A stretch of 64,000 nucleotides of DNA from positions 9,672,338 to 9,736,337 of the forward strand of contig NW_004454160.1 in NCBI RefSeq assembly GCF_000283155.1. The letters run 5' to 3'. The stretch's first letter is position 1. Each line of letters begins with the position of its first letter. The translations under genes and the position numbers were made by a program. The stretch is from Ceratotherium simum simum (lineage: Eukaryota > Chordata > Mammalia > Perissodactyla > Rhinocerotidae). Shown piece after piece: positions 35,226 to 48,400 of this stretch. A model generated the notes under the pieces. It did no database searches. It saw only the letters and a program-made list of their open reading frames with translations, and was not told where the DNA came from.

Positions 35226-37934
35226 GTTAAGAAAGTTTCCTTCTATGGCTATTTCATTAAGAGGTGTTTGAGTTTTTTTCATTTTAATAATTAGTGAAAG
35301 TTAATTTTATCAAATACTTTTTCTGCATCTATTGAGATGATCGTGTTTTTCTCCTTTACTTGGTTAATATGATGAATTACATTGATTTTCTAATGAAAGT
35401 CCTAAGATAAACTTAACATGATCATGATGTTTTATCCAGGAATTTATTCCAGAATTTATTATGTTAATATTTTAAGATTTTTGCATGTATGTTCATGATT
35501 AGAATAGCTATAATTTTCCTTTCTCATATTGTTCTTTTAGGTTTTGGTACCCCTTGCAGAGTATTCCATCTTTTTGTATGTTCTAGAGGGTATTTTTTTC
35601 TAAAATTAGAATAATTTCTTACTTAAATATTTGGTAGAACTAACTAGTGAAGCCATCTGGGCCTACATTTCTTTAAGAGAATATTTTAGATTATTGATTC
35701 AATTTTGTAAACAGTTATTGGACTGTTTCTTTTAACCACATTGTGGTAAAAACAATTTCTACTTGAAATTGTTTTGATAAATTATTTCAACAATTTTTTT
35801 TTCTGTTCAACTAAACTTTTTAATGCATTGTCATAAAGTTATTCACAATACTTTTATTTCTGTTTAATGTCTCTAGAATCTCTAGTAATATCTCCTTTTC
35901 ATTCTTCATATTTGTAATTTGTGCCTTTTTCTTTTTTCTAGCACAATCTTACCAGAAATTTTTTATCTATACTAGATTTTTTGAAAGAATCTATTTTTAG
36001 TCTTATTGATCCTATCTACTACATATTGTTATGTATCTAATTCCTGCTTGTATTTTTATTATTTATTTTATTCTACTTCTTTCAGGTTATTTTGCCATCC
36101 TGTTTTGACTTCCTGAGGTGAATACTCAGTTGTTTAATATTCAATCTTTTTTCTCTTTTAATACGTAAATTTAGAAAATAAATCTCAGTGTAGCACTGTT
36201 TTAGCTGCATCTCATACTTTTTATCTATTCTGAAAGAATTCTCAGCCACTATCTCTCAACAGTATTATTTTTTTTTTGAGTTTTAGTTTAAAAAATTTCT
36301 AATTGTCATTGTTTACTTCTTTAATGCATGGCAATTTAGGAGTGGACTTCTTAATTTCTAAATATACAGAGACTTTTTGGTTATCTTCTTGTTATTGATT
36401 TCTAGCAAAATTGCATTGTGGTAAAAAGAATGTTCTATATGATTTTAATCCCATGACTTTTTTGAGACTTGATTTATGACCCTTGTATATAGGCAAATTT
36501 GGTAAATGTTTATTTATATGGTAGATTGAATAATGGCCCCCTCAAAGATGTTGATGTCTAAATGCCCAGAATCTATGAATATATTACCTTACCTGGTAAA
36601 AGGTACTTGGCAAATATGATAACTTAAGGATCTTGGTATGGGGAAGTTATCCTGTATCATCCAGGTGGATCCAAAGTAATCACAAGAGAAAGGAAAGGGT
36701 AGATTTGACTATAGAGGGGATAAGACAATGTGAAAATGGAAACAGAGTTTGGAGTGATCTGGCCAGGAGCCAAGGAATGCTACAGCCTCTAGAAGCTGAA
36801 AGAGTTAAGGAACAGATTCTCCCCTAGAGCTTCCAGAGGAACCAGACCTACTGGTACCTTGACTTTAGCCCCTTAAGATCCATTTTGGACATCAGATATC
36901 CAGAACTGTAAGAGAATAAATTTGTATTATTTTAAGCCACTAAATTTGTGGTAATTTGTTACAGTAACAATAGGAAACTAATATTATGTGTATTTGAAAA
37001 TAATCTGTATTATTCAGATTGGATGGGCAGCATTCTATATAGATCTGTTAGGTCAATTTTATTAATCATATTTCCTAAATCTTGTCTATTTTACTGATTT
37101 TTTTTTTACATTTGTTTGTTCTATCTATCACTGAAAGAAGCTTGCTAGAAATATTCCACTATAGTTATTTATTTGTCTATTTCTCCCTGCGGTTACATCA
37201 ACTTTTGCCTTTATATATTTTGAGACTATATAATTAGGTACATAAAAATTTTAAATCATTTTTTTTTTGTGATGAACTGAAGTGATCCTTCACCTATTAT
37301 AATGCTGTTTTCCTTGAAGTATTTTTTTTGCCTGATTTAAAGACAGATTTTGTTTTTATTTTTGTTACTTGAATTTTGTTTTTATCCAATGTAATGATTT
37401 TTTAAAAAATTGTACTCTTAATCATTTTACATTTAGTATTTCTATTGAAATATTTGGGCTTATGTTTACCATTTTATTTTGTGCTTTCTATTAGTCCCAC
37501 CAATAGAAAAGTACTTTCTTGATATTTTTGGATTAAATAAGTATTTTTTAAATCATTTCATTTTTTACCTCTACTAGTTTGGAAGCAATCCATGGTATTT
37601 CTGTACTTTCAGTGATTACCCAAACAATGACAACATGCAAACTTAACTTATCAAAATCTTGATTTAATGAAAACCTTTACTCATGTCTCAGATGACACAA
37701 AGACTTTACAACACTTTAACTGCATATACACCACTCATAGTTTAAATGTTACTGTTGTCTGGCAATTTCAGTGTATTTTTAAGTATATTTTTAACTCCAA
37801 TAAACATTAATGTTATTGTTTTATACAGTCATGTTTATTTGCATTTGCCCACTTTCTTTTCTCATTATTAGTTCATGCATCTCAGACCTTCTATCAAGTA
37901 CCGCTTTGTACTTGCCTGAAGTACAAAGAATTTA
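35226..37934 (-). repeat. Old L1 (L1M class), antisense, ORF2 5' part and ORF1 region
   Basis: Diverged L1 text from 'TTCTGCATCTATTGAGATGA' (reverse transcriptase region) to the ORF1 region ('GCCTGAAGTACAAAGAATTT'). It starts in ORF2 not far upstream (in L1 sense) of where the old L1 at 21632-23572 stopped, so the two may be halves of one copy split by the younger insertions. A MaLR LTR lies inside it. Confidence 0.7.
36515..36984 (+). mobile_element. MaLR-type solo LTR
   Basis: Typical order: 'GATTGAATAATGGCCCCCTC', 'GAATATATTACCTTACCTGG', 'AAGTAATCACAAGAG', 'GAGCCAAGGAATGC', 'CCAGAACTGTAAGAGAATAA' and 'TTTGTTACAGTAACAATAGG'. It sits in old antisense L1 sequence. I place it in the MaLR/ERVL class without naming the subfamily; ends are approximate. 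Confidence 0.7.
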
Positions 37935-38481
37935 GAATTTCTTCTCTTTTTTAGCTTTTTTTGAGATATAATGGGCAAATAAAATTGTAAGACATTTAAA
38001 GCATACAAAGTGATGATTTGATACACATATACATTGTGAAAAAATTCTCCCCATTGAGTTAATTAACACATCTATTACCTCACATATTTACTGTTTTTTC
38101 TTTTGGTGAGAACATTTAAATTCTACTCTCTTAGCAATTTTCAATTATACAATGCGGTATTATCAACTATGGTTAGCATGTTATACATTAGATCCTCAGA
38201 CCTTATTCATCTTATAAGTGAAAGTTGGTACCGTCTTACCAACTTCTCCCTAATTTCCCAACCCTCCAGCCCCTGGAAAGCTATTTTTTACTCTGTTTCT
38301 CTAAGTTTTGTCTTTTTTTTAAGAATCCACGTATAAGTGATACCATGCAGGATTTGTCTTTCTCTGTCTGGCTTCTTACATTTAGCATAATACCCTCCAG
38401 GTTCATTCGTGTAGTCACAAATGACAGGATATCCTTCTTTTTTAAGGCTGAATAATATTCTACTGTGTGTGTGTGTATGAC

Positions 38482-38676
38482 AGTTTTTTTTTTTTTTGTG
38501 AGGAAGATTGGCCCTGAGCTAACATCTGTGCCAATCTTCCTCTATTTTGTATGTGGGTCATCGCCACAGCATGACTTGATGAGTGGTGTAGGTTCACACC
38601 TAGGATCTGAACCTCGAACCCGAACCACCAAAGAGGAACATGCTGAACTTAACCACTACACCACCAGGCTGGCCTC
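38482..38676 (-). repeat. ERE-type SINE, antisense (shortened)
   Basis: Poly(T), GTGAGGAAGATTGGCCCTGA, 'TCATCGCCACAGCATGACTT' and a reversed head CCACCAGGCTGGCC. TGTATGAC at 38474-38481 and 38677-38684 is the target-site duplication. Only one of the two tail modules is present, so it is about 50 bp shorter than other long-form copies. Confidence 0.92.
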
Positions 38677-40639
38677 TGTATGACTTTTTTTATCCATTCA
38701 TCCAACAACAGTCACTTAGGTTGTTACATACTTTGGCTATTGTGAATAATGCTGAAATGAACATAGGAGTACAGATATTTCTTCAAGATAATGGATTTGT
38801 TTCCTTTGGATATAGACCCAAAAGTGGGATTGTTACATCATATGGTAGTTCTATTTTTAATTTCTTGAGGAACCTCCATACTATTTTCCACAGTGGTTAT
38901 ACCAGTTTACATTCTCACCAACATTGTACAAGAGTTCCCACTTCTCCACATCCTGGCCAGAATTTGTTATCTCTTGTCTTTTGATAATAGACATCCTAAC
39001 ACCTGTGAAATGATATCTCATTGTGGTTTTGATTTGCATTTCCCTGATGATTAGTGATGTTGAGTACATTTTTATGTACCTGTTGGCCATTTGTATGTCT
39101 TCTTTCAAAAAATAACTATTCAGGGCCTTTGCCCACTTTTTAATTGGGTTGTTTTTTGCTATTGAGTTGTATGAGTTCCTTGTATGTTTTGGATATTAAT
39201 CCATTATCTAGCATGTGGTTTGCAAATATTTTCTCCCATTCTGTAGGTTACCTTTTCATTTTGTTGATAGTTTGTGTTGCTGAGAAGAAGATTTTTAGTT
39301 TGATGCAGTGTACTTGTTTATTTTTGCTTTTGTTGATTTTGCTTTTGGTGGCAAATCCAAAAATATCATTACCAAGAGCAATGTCAAGGAGCTTGCTTTC
39401 TTTGTTTTCTTCTAGGAGTTTTATGGTTTTATGTCTTACATTCAAGTTTTTAATCCATTTTGAGTTGATTTTTGTGTATGGTATAAGATAGTGATCCAGT
39501 TTCATTCTTTTGCGTGTAGCAATCCAGTTTTCCCAACAACATTTATTTTCCCCATTGTATGTATTTGGCTCTTTTGTCATTAATTAATTGAGAATATATG
39601 CATGGGTTTGTTTCTGGGCTTTCTGTTCTGTTTCATTGATCTATGTGTCTTTTTATGCTAATATCATACTGTTTTGATTACTAAGTTTTGTAACAGTTCA
39701 AAATCAGCAAGTGTGATGACTCCAACTCTGTTCTTCTTTCTCAAAATTGCTTTGGCTATTTGTGGTTCCATTCAAATTTTAGGATTTTCTTATGTATTTC
39801 TGAGAAAAATGCCATTGGAATTTTGATAGACATTGTGATGAATCTGTAGATTGGTTTGTGTAATATGAATATTTTAACAATGTTAATTCTTCCAGTCCAT
39901 GAACACAAATTATCTTTTAATTTATTTGGGTTTTCTTCAATTTCTTCCATCAGTTTCTTATAGTTTTCAGTGTATTTTACAACTCCTTGGTTAAATTAAT
40001 TCCTAAGTATTTTATACTTTTTCATGCTATTGTAAATGGGATTGTTTTTTTAATTTCTCTTTCTGATAGTTTGTTATTATTATCTAGAAATGCAACAGAT
40101 TTTTGTATATTGATTTTATATACTGTAAGTTTACTGAATTTGTTTTTCAGTTCTAACAGTTTTCTTGGTCGATTTTTCAGCATTTTCTATATGTATAATA
40201 TTATGTCATCTGCAAATAAAGATAATTTTATATCTTCCTTTCTTATTTGGGTGGCTTTTATTTCTTTTTCTTGCCTAATTGCTCTGGCTTGGAATTGGAG
40301 TGCTATTTTGAACAAAAGTGGCAAGAGTGAGCATCCTAGCCTTGTTTCTGTTCTTAGAGGAAAAGGTTCCAGTGTTTCGCTGTTGTGTTTGATGTTAGCT
40401 GTGGGCTTGTAATATATGGCCTTTATTATGTTGAGATACATTTCCTCTATACTCAGTTTTTTTATTTTTTTTATCATGAAAGGATGTTGAATTTTGTCAA
40501 ATGCCTTTTCTTCATCTATTGAGATGATCATATAATTTTTATTCTTCATTTTGTTAATGTGGTGCATCACATTGATTGATATGCAGATGTTGAATAATCC
40601 TTGCATTTCTGGAATAAATCTCTTCCATCTGGCTATTCC

Positions 40640-41065
40640 TAAGTTATATCCTTTTGTAATAAACTGGTGATCTAGTAAATAAATGTTTCTCTGAGTTCTG
40701 TGAGCCACTCCAGCAAATTAATCAAACCCAAGGAGGTGGTTGTGGTAACCTCTGATTTATAGCCAGTTGGTCAGAAGTACCGGTAACCACCTGGACTTGT
40801 GACTGGCATCTGAAGTCTAAGGAGTATGTTGTGGGAACCTCCAATCCATAGCTGGTTTGTCAGAAGCACAAGTAACAACCTGGTCTTGTGATTGGCATCT
40901 GAAATGGGGTGCAGTCTTGTAGGACTCACCCCTTAACCTATGGGATGGGAGGCTATCTCTGGGTAAACAATGTCAGAATTGAGTTAAATTGTAGGACACC
41001 CAGCTGGTGTCTGAGAATTCTTGGTAATTGTGGAGAAACTGCTCACCCCACAGTGGAATTGGGTG
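40640..41065 (+). mobile_element. LTR-like repeat inside L1 ORF2
   Basis: Non-L1 sequence with the order 'TGTAATAAACTGGTGATCTA', 'TCTGAGTTCTGTGAGCCACT', 'CTCTGATTTATAGCCAGTTG', 'AATTGAGTTAAATTGTAGGA' and 'CACCCAGCTGGTGTCTGAGA'. A 'TTGTGG(T/G)(A/G)ACCTC' unit recurs inside it. It resembles the 3' end of an LTR element, but the family is not resolved. Confidence 0.5.
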
Positions 41066-42960
41066 ATTAGAATTGTTTAGTCTCCTACCATTATTGTATT
41101 GCTATTTATCCCTTCAGATCTGTTAATATTTGTTTTATATATGTAGATGATCCTATGTTGGGTGCAGAAATATTTACTACTGTTATATCCTATTGAGGAA
41201 TTGACCCCTCTATCATAATATAATGACTTTTTTCTCTTGTTATAGTCATTGGCTTAAAACCTATTTCATCTGATGTAAGTATAATTATCCCCGCTTTCTT
41301 TTGATTTCCATTTGCATGGAACATCTTTTTCCACCCCTTCACTCTCAGTCTATGTGTGACCTTAAAGCTGAGGTGAGGACACAGCATACAGTTGGGTCTT
41401 GTGTTCTTATCCATTCAGCCACTCTATGTATTTTTATTGAATAATTTAGTCCATTTATATTTAAAGTAATTATTGATAAGTATGGACTTACTAATGCCAT
41501 TTTGTTCATTGTTTTCTGGTTGTTTGGGAATTTCTTTGTTCCTCTCTTGCTTTCTTCCTTTGTGATTTAATAACTTTCTGTAGTGGTATGCTTTGACCCC
41601 TTTATCTTTATCTTTTGTGTATCTACTATAAAATTTGCTTTGTGGTTATCATGAGGCTTACATAAAATATCTTATATTTATAACAGTCTCTTTTAAACTG
41701 ATAACTTAATTTCAAGTGCATACAAATTTCTACATTTTTATACTGCCCCTCCCCACATTTTATGTTTTGATGTCACAATTTCCATTTCTTACAAATTGTA
41801 TTTATTAACAAATTATTGTAGTTATAGTTATTTTTAATACATTTGTATTTTAACCTTCATACTAGATTACAAGTGATTTACCACCACCATTACGCTAGAG
41901 TATTCTGAATTTAACTATATATTTACCTTTACCTGTGAGTTTTATACTTTCATATGTTTTGCTGTTATTAATGAGAGTTCTTTTGTTTCAGCTTGTAAAA
42001 CTTCCTTTAACATTTCTTGTAAAATGTTAGTGGTTATGAACCCCATCAGCTTTTGTTTGTCTGGAAAACTCTTTCTCTCCTTTGATTCTGAAGGAAAACT
42101 TTGCCAGGTAGTGTATTCTTGGTTGGCAGATTTTTCTTTCAGCACTTTGAATATATCATCCCACTCCCTTTTGCCCTGCAAAGTTTCTGCTGAAAAATCT
42201 ATTGATGGTCTTATCAGGGTTCCTTTATACATAACAACTTGCTTTTCCCTTGCTTATTCTAAGAGTCTTTCCCTGTCTTTATTATTCTAAGAGTCTTTCC
42301 CTGATAACTTAATTACAATTTGTCTTAGTGTGGGTCTCTTTGGATGCATCTTAATTGGTATTCCCTGGGCTTCCTGGACCTGGATGTCTTTTTCTTTTGC
42401 CAGGTTAGGGAAGGTTTCATCCATTATTTCTTCGAATAAACTTTCTGCCCCATCCACTCTTCTCTTTTTGGGACCCCTATAATGTATATATTGATCTGCT
42501 TGATGGTGCCCCATAAATCCCTTAAACTATCTTTACTACTTTTCGTTCTTCTTTCTTTTTCTCCTCTGATTGGATGAATTCCACTGCCCTGTCTTCAAAC
42601 TTGCTGATCCTTTCTTCCACTGGATCTAGTCTGATATTGAATCCCTCTGTTGAATTTTCCAGTTCAGTTATAGTATTTTTCAACTCTTTGATTTCTGTTT
42701 GGTGCTTTTAAGTATTTTCTATCTCTTTGTTGAAATTCTCATTTTGTTCTTACATTGCTCTCCTGACCTTGGTGAGCATCTTTATGACTATTATTTTGAA
42801 CTCTCTATCAAGTAAATCACTTATCTCTATTTCATTAAGAATTGTTTCTTGCTCTTTTGTTTGGTACATATTCCTCTGTTTCTTTATTTTCCTTGACTCT
42901 ATGTGTTTTCTGTGCATTAGATAAAAGAGCCACGTCTCCCAGTCTTGACAGAGTGGTCTC

Positions 42961-45430
42961 ATGTAGGAGATGAACCTCATTGATCAGCCTAGCTCGAACT
43001 CTTGGTTGTCTCTCAAACTTGTGTGATTGCCTAAGCCTCCTTGTTTGTTCTCAGTGGCTCCCAGTAGTTTAGGGTATGTCAAGACCCATCAATGATCCAA
43101 AGGGGAGGATTTCAGTCAGCACCAAGATGCAGGTTGATTAGAAGCTGGACCCTTAGGTAGCATCTGGGAAAGTATGTATTAAATCACCTTCAAGGGCTAA
43201 ACTGGGAGATGGCAGATGGCCTTTGGCCTGTTCCCTCTGTTGATCCAAGGAGTATAGCCATGGGGGAGGGGGTGCTCCTGCACCTGTTAAGAATTGTTTC
43301 TTTGTTGTTACAGTGTTGAGGGACTCATAAATGCAAGCCCTGTTGGCTCTCAGAACCAGGTGATCCAGTGACTTTGAAACTGGCAAACAGCCATTGATGA
43401 TTAAACAGCTAGTAACTTTGGGGGATTGGAATTTGCTAACTCAAAATATGTCTCTGCCTGAATGACATTTTGACCCCCAACCCCAATAACTGACCAAAGG
43501 CGTTTGGGATGGGAGGCCTGCCAGCAGAAAAGACCATTACTATACACATCTCCAGGTACCTGGGGGGTGGGGGGGTCATGCTAAACCCATTCTTAGTTCT
43601 AGTTACCCTTTATGAGAGACATTTACATTGTAAAGAAAATCTCCATTTGTAAAGGTATCTTCTTCCCCGCACCAGAAAGAAGGGGGGATGGCCTTACCTA
43701 GAAACTTATCAGAATCAAAGGTAAGGACTTAAATCTGTATAATAAACTTATTTATTGTTAACTGTGCTGTTTGGGCAATATGCTATCTGAGTCCCACTAG
43801 GTTCCTATAGATAACATCTCCCTAGAGCCTGGGTTACCATGGTAATGGGTGTTTGAGCTATTTTTTTCAGGAACTGAGCCCCTTGTGCACTTCAGGCCAG
43901 ACTGAGACCACCAACCCATCAACTGGGCCCTTTTGATGTCAAGAGATTGGAACTCCACCCTCAGGGCATGCTAATGCTGTCATTCTGTGAATATGTGTCC
44001 TATGAAGAAACATGAAGCCTTGTTTGCACAGATCATCAATTACCTTATCATTCCTCACCTCCAATCATTTCAGACCACCTTGCCCCCTTCCCCATAAATA
44101 CCCCGAGTGTCTATTTTCGGGGAGGTGGATTTGAGACTTGTTCTCCCATTTTCCTCACTTGGTTGCCTTGTGATTAAACCCTCTCTCTCTGCAATCTCGT
44201 CATCTCAGTGATTGGCTTTCTAGGCAGCAGGCAAAAACGGACCTGCAGTAACAACTTGTCCTTCAGGTGAGAGCCACAGAAGCTAGGGCACCAGATATGT
44301 GTACAAGCTCCTTCCAGGGAGATACTGTCAACTGATTATTTGTTTTATTATTGGGGCAGGCTGGAAGGAGAAGATGGGATAGGTATCTGCTGGCTGTTTC
44401 AGTCTCTGGGAAGGATTGCAGCTAGTCTCTAGTGCCTGCTAAATTAGAAGCCTGGCCCTTAGGCAGCAGCTTTTAAAGTAGGCAGATAAACCTCTTTCAG
44501 GGAAAGACTAGGAGATGGGTGATTTTGCCTGCTCTCTCTGCACTAAGCCCTGTGGGATAGCCTATTGGGAATTGCTTCTTTGCTACAGTCCTGTGGGACT
44601 TGTGAATGGAAGACTTTGGTTATGAGAGCCAGATAATCCAGGAACACATCCCTTGGGTGAAATTGTAAAAGCTGGGGTGCACACGTGTGTACAACTCCTT
44701 CAAGTCAGGTACTGGCAACTTGGAATGGACTGGAGGGAGAAGGTTGGATCAGTATCTGCCATCTTCCTTGGTCTCTGGGGAGGATTGCAACTAGCCCCTA
44801 GTGTCTGCTAATTTGTAATCCTGTCCCCCAGGCAGTAGTAATTAAAATATGCAGATAACTTTCTTTCAGGGAAAGACTGGGAGAGGGATGATTTTGCCTG
44901 CTCCCTCTGTGCTAAGCCCTGGAAGGATAGCTGCAGTGATTGCTTGTGTGCCTGTTAATAGTTGCTTTTATGTTTACTATAGTCTTATGGGTCTCCTGGA
45001 CATAAGGCCTATTGGGTTTCAGAGCTAGATGTTTTGTGAGCCTGTCCCTCTGGTGAAAGTCTTAAAAGTTCGAGTCCAAACTTTTGTGGGGTCCAAATTC
45101 TTTGCTCCTTGAGGAGAAGCTGGAAGTTGGGGGTTCATTCCCAATTGTATGGCACTGTGCCAGGGGTGGGGTTTTATGGTAAGAGTATGTCTCAGCTTTT
45201 CCTACCTGTTTTGAGGTAGGTATTTTCTCATTTGTGGATGTGTAGGACTCACTCAACTAGCTTCTGGATCTCTTTCAGGGGGAATTTCTCTGTGCATAGT
45301 TGTACATTTGGTGCATCCATGGGAGGAGGGGCACTCAGGAGCCTCCTATGTCACTGACTTGGTCAACTCCCAATCTAGAGTTTCTTTTAATGAGGTTTTG
45401 CTGGTAATAAATGCTCCTATTATCTTTGTC
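42961..45430 (-). repeat. L1 5'UTR with tandem monomers, antisense
   Basis: The region beyond ORF1 consists of imperfect tandem units. The phrase 'GGATTGCA(G/A)CTAG(T/C)C' recurs at about 44413 and 44784, 'GGGAAAGACT(A/G)GGAGA' at about 44500 and 44870, and 'GATTTTGCCTGCTC' at about 44520 and 44891, giving a period of about 370-395 bp. A diverged earlier unit lies at 43080-43370 and a partial one after 45055. This is the L1 internal promoter region. A retroviral LTR splits it. Confidence 0.75.
43375..44253 (+). mobile_element. Solo endogenous retroviral LTR (ERV1-like)
   Basis: An 879-bp element with TG...CA ends (TGAAACTG at the 5' end, CAGTAACA at the 3' end, imperfect inverted repeats). 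It is flanked by the 4-bp direct repeat ACTT at 43371-43374 and 44254-44257, the duplication size typical of gammaretroviral (ERV1) integrases. A TATA-like ATAAATA is at about 44095, and the poly(A) signal ATTAAA is at 44173-44178, followed by a CT-rich tract and a cleavage region, as in gammaretroviral R-U5. There is no internal region, so no gag, pol or env; it is the product of LTR-LTR recombination. It is placed in L1 5'UTR repeats. Confidence 0.85.
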
Positions 45431-45449
45431 TCAGTTTGTCTTTATTTCA

Positions 45450-48400
45450 CTTTCTTTTTTTTAAATTACAAACATTACTTTTTAGAGCAGTTTTAGGTTC
45501 GCAGAAAAATTTAGCAGAAAGTACAGAAAGTTCCCATATTCCCTGTGTGCCCATGCACACACGTCCTCCCCCACTATTGAGATCCTTCACTGCAGTGGTA
45601 CATTTGTTAAAATTAATGAGCATATATTGACACATCATGATCACTCAAGGTCCATAGTTTACATAAGAGTTCACGCTTGGTGTTGTAAATTTTATGGATT
45701 TTGACAAATGTATAATGACATGTATATACCATTACAGTATCATACAGAATAGTTTCACTGCCCTAAAAATACTCTATTCTTGGCCTTTTTATTTCTCCTT
45801 CCCCCCAACCTCTCCAACACCTCGTGATAACTGATCTTTTTACTGTGTTCATAGTTTCATGTTTTCCAGAATGTTATATAGCTGGAATCATACAGTATAT
45901 AGCCTTTTCAGATTGGCTTCTTTCACTTAGTAATATGCATTTAAACTTCCTCCGTGTTTTTTCATGGCTTAATAGCTCATTTCTTTTTAGCATTGAATAA
46001 TATTCTATTCCCTGGATGTACCACGGTTTATTTATCCACTCACCTACTGAAAGATGTCTTGGTTGCTTCTAAGTTTTGGCAATTACAAATAAAGTTGCTA
46101 TAAATATTCATGTGCAGGTTTTTATGTGGACTTAAGTTTTCAACTGCTTTGAATAACTTCCAAAGAGCGTGATTGCTGAATTGTATGGTAAGAATATGTT
46201 TAGTTTTGGAAGAAACCACCAAACTGTCCTCCAAAGTGGCTGTACCTTCTTGCATTCCCACCAGCAATGAATGAGAGTTCTTATTGCTCCATTAGCCTCA
46301 CCAGCATTTTGTGTTGTCAAGTGTTTTGGATTTTGGCCATTGTAAAAGATGTGTAGTGGTATCTCGTTGTTTTAATTTGCAATTCCCTGATGACTTATGA
46401 TGTTGAAAATCTTTTTATATGCTTATTTGCCTGTGTCTTCTTTTTTGAGGTGTCTGATCAGATCTTTTGCCCATTTATTAATCAGGTTACTCATTTTCTT
46501 ATTGTTGAGTTTTAAGAGTTCTTTGTATATTTTGGATAACAGTCCTTTAGCGACATGTCTTCACAAATATATTCTCCCAGCCTGTGGTTTTTCTTCTTCT
46601 TTTGATCACTTTCATTTTGGAAAGACATTTTTCATGAGATATAGAGTTCTAGTTTAGCAGTTATTTTTCTTTAGAATTTTAAATTTGTCATTCTATTGTC
46701 TTTTAACCTCCAGAAAATTTCAACCTATCTATCATTTTCTTGGAGGTAATATTTTTCTCTTTGGAAGTTTTAAAGACTTTTCTCATTAAGTTTGGTTTTC
46801 TATAGTTTCACTACAATGCTTCTTATGCATGGATTTTTTATTTATTCAGCTTTACTGTTTCTTTAATATGTCCATTCATGTCTCTTATTTGTTCTGGAAA
46901 TTTCTCAGCTATTTTTTAGTATTAGTTTTTCTATTCTTGCTCTTCTCTCCTACAACTCTGATTGAACATTTTGTTGAATCCTTCATGTTAAAAGATATGT
47001 TCTATTTTTTTACTTTTTCTACGGACTACAATGTGGTTTCTAAATAATATATTCTGTTCTAGTTTGTAGTTCACTAATTTTCCCTTCTGCTGTATCCAAT
47101 TTGCTTCAAAGTAAATCCACTGAGATTTTAATTTTATTTATTGTATTTTTAATTTCTAGAAGTTATAATTCTCCTCTTTTTATATTCTGTTGATATTTTC
47201 CTGTTTTCTGTAGGAATTTTAAAGTTTGTAATTTATTTTTTGAATGTGGTAATCACAATTATTTTTAAATCTGTGTTTGTTAATTTCAATATCATAAATT
47301 TGTGCAGGTATATTTCTGCTGTCTATTATTTTTGCTGGTTCTCACTCATGTTGCCATTTTCACTGTGCATCTTTCTATCTTTGGCTGTTGGGTGGTAATT
47401 AATCTTGAAAAATTAGCTCTGAGAGCTCTTTAGGGTCTCAGATGGAAGTTCCTTCCACTAGAACAGCATCATTATTTACTTTTGCCAGGTACTTGTAGGT
47501 ACCACTAGTCCGGAACAATCTCAAAGTAAATCTACAGCTTGAGATTTCTTGGCTGACCTAAGCTATGGCTAACCCAGGTGTAAACCTAAGTGCAGGTCAG
47601 ACCATGGGCCCAAAATCTTATGTCTAGTTTTGTCTTTCCTAATTTTTATACTCTGCTTCTTCCAGAGCAGCTGTTCTAGAGACCTCTCTGTGGTGGGGGT
47701 GGAGGGAGTGATTTTTCTTCTAGTTGATTCTTAGTCTGGGTATGTAGTCCTTTAGGGTCCCAGTGTAATGTAGGAATGATCTCCAGTAAGACTTTTCACC
47801 TGGGAAAGTCCTTGCTCTGACTTCTCCTCTCTCTCCATGAAGACTCTGAACCAAAGCCCAAGTGTGTAAGGTGTCCAAATGCCCAATGCATTTGTGTGTA
47901 CTGATATTTTGCTAACCTTTCGCCTTATAAAAATGGCCTTGGAATTTTCTTTCTGTATTTCAGCTTTCCAGTTGTTCTAAGATGATTTTAAAAACTTTTA
48001 TCTAACATTTTTATTGTTTTCAGTGGAGTAGTTGATATAAATAACCTAGTCAAAACGACCAGAAAACTAAATCTCTATTTTTTCCCTTGTAACTCCTTGT
48101 TACTAGTGTATAAAATTTAATTAATCTTTGTGTTTTGATTTTTTATTCATCAACCATGATACACTTTTTAATATTTTGTCTTTAATTATAATAGATGGAC
48201 TGCAATTAAAATAATTATTATCTGTGTAATGTTTTTGATAGTAATCATAGCAATGTTTCTCACTTCCCATTCTTATTTTTTTCCTGCCTTATTACACTGT
48301 CTAGGACCTCCAGTATAATATTACGTAGAAGTGATAGCAGACACTCTTCCCTTGATACCAATCTTAAAGGGAAATGTTCAGTGTTTCATCATCAAGCAAG

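Larger units (their letters stand above)
37935..42960 (-). mobile_element. L1 (older class), antisense, ORF2 to ORF1
   Basis: The 3' end is at 37935 ('TTTGAGATATAATGGGCAAA'). ORF2 C-terminal remnants lie at 38881-39108 ([20 protein letters not shown]) and 39248-39580, and the FADD box is in 40187-40708 ([12 protein letters not shown], with AFDKIQHPF upstream). An endonuclease remnant is at 41190-41414, and ORF1 at 41942-42980 (VLKEKSANQEYTTWQSFPSE; KRPTLRQIVIKLS). It is interrupted by an ERE at 38482 and by another repeat at about 40650-41060, where roughly 1.2 kb of ORF2 is missing. A 22-bp piece, TTATTCTAAGAGTCTTTCCC-TG, is tandemly duplicated near 42256-42303. It is not functional. Confidence 0.88.

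Noticed and set aside
42256..42303. CRISPR-like repeat pair
   Set aside because: It is a single small tandem duplication within L1 ORF1 sequence in a mammalian genome.
43375..44253. Endogenous provirus
   Set aside because: Only one LTR is present with no internal coding region; the 4-bp duplication directly flanks it.
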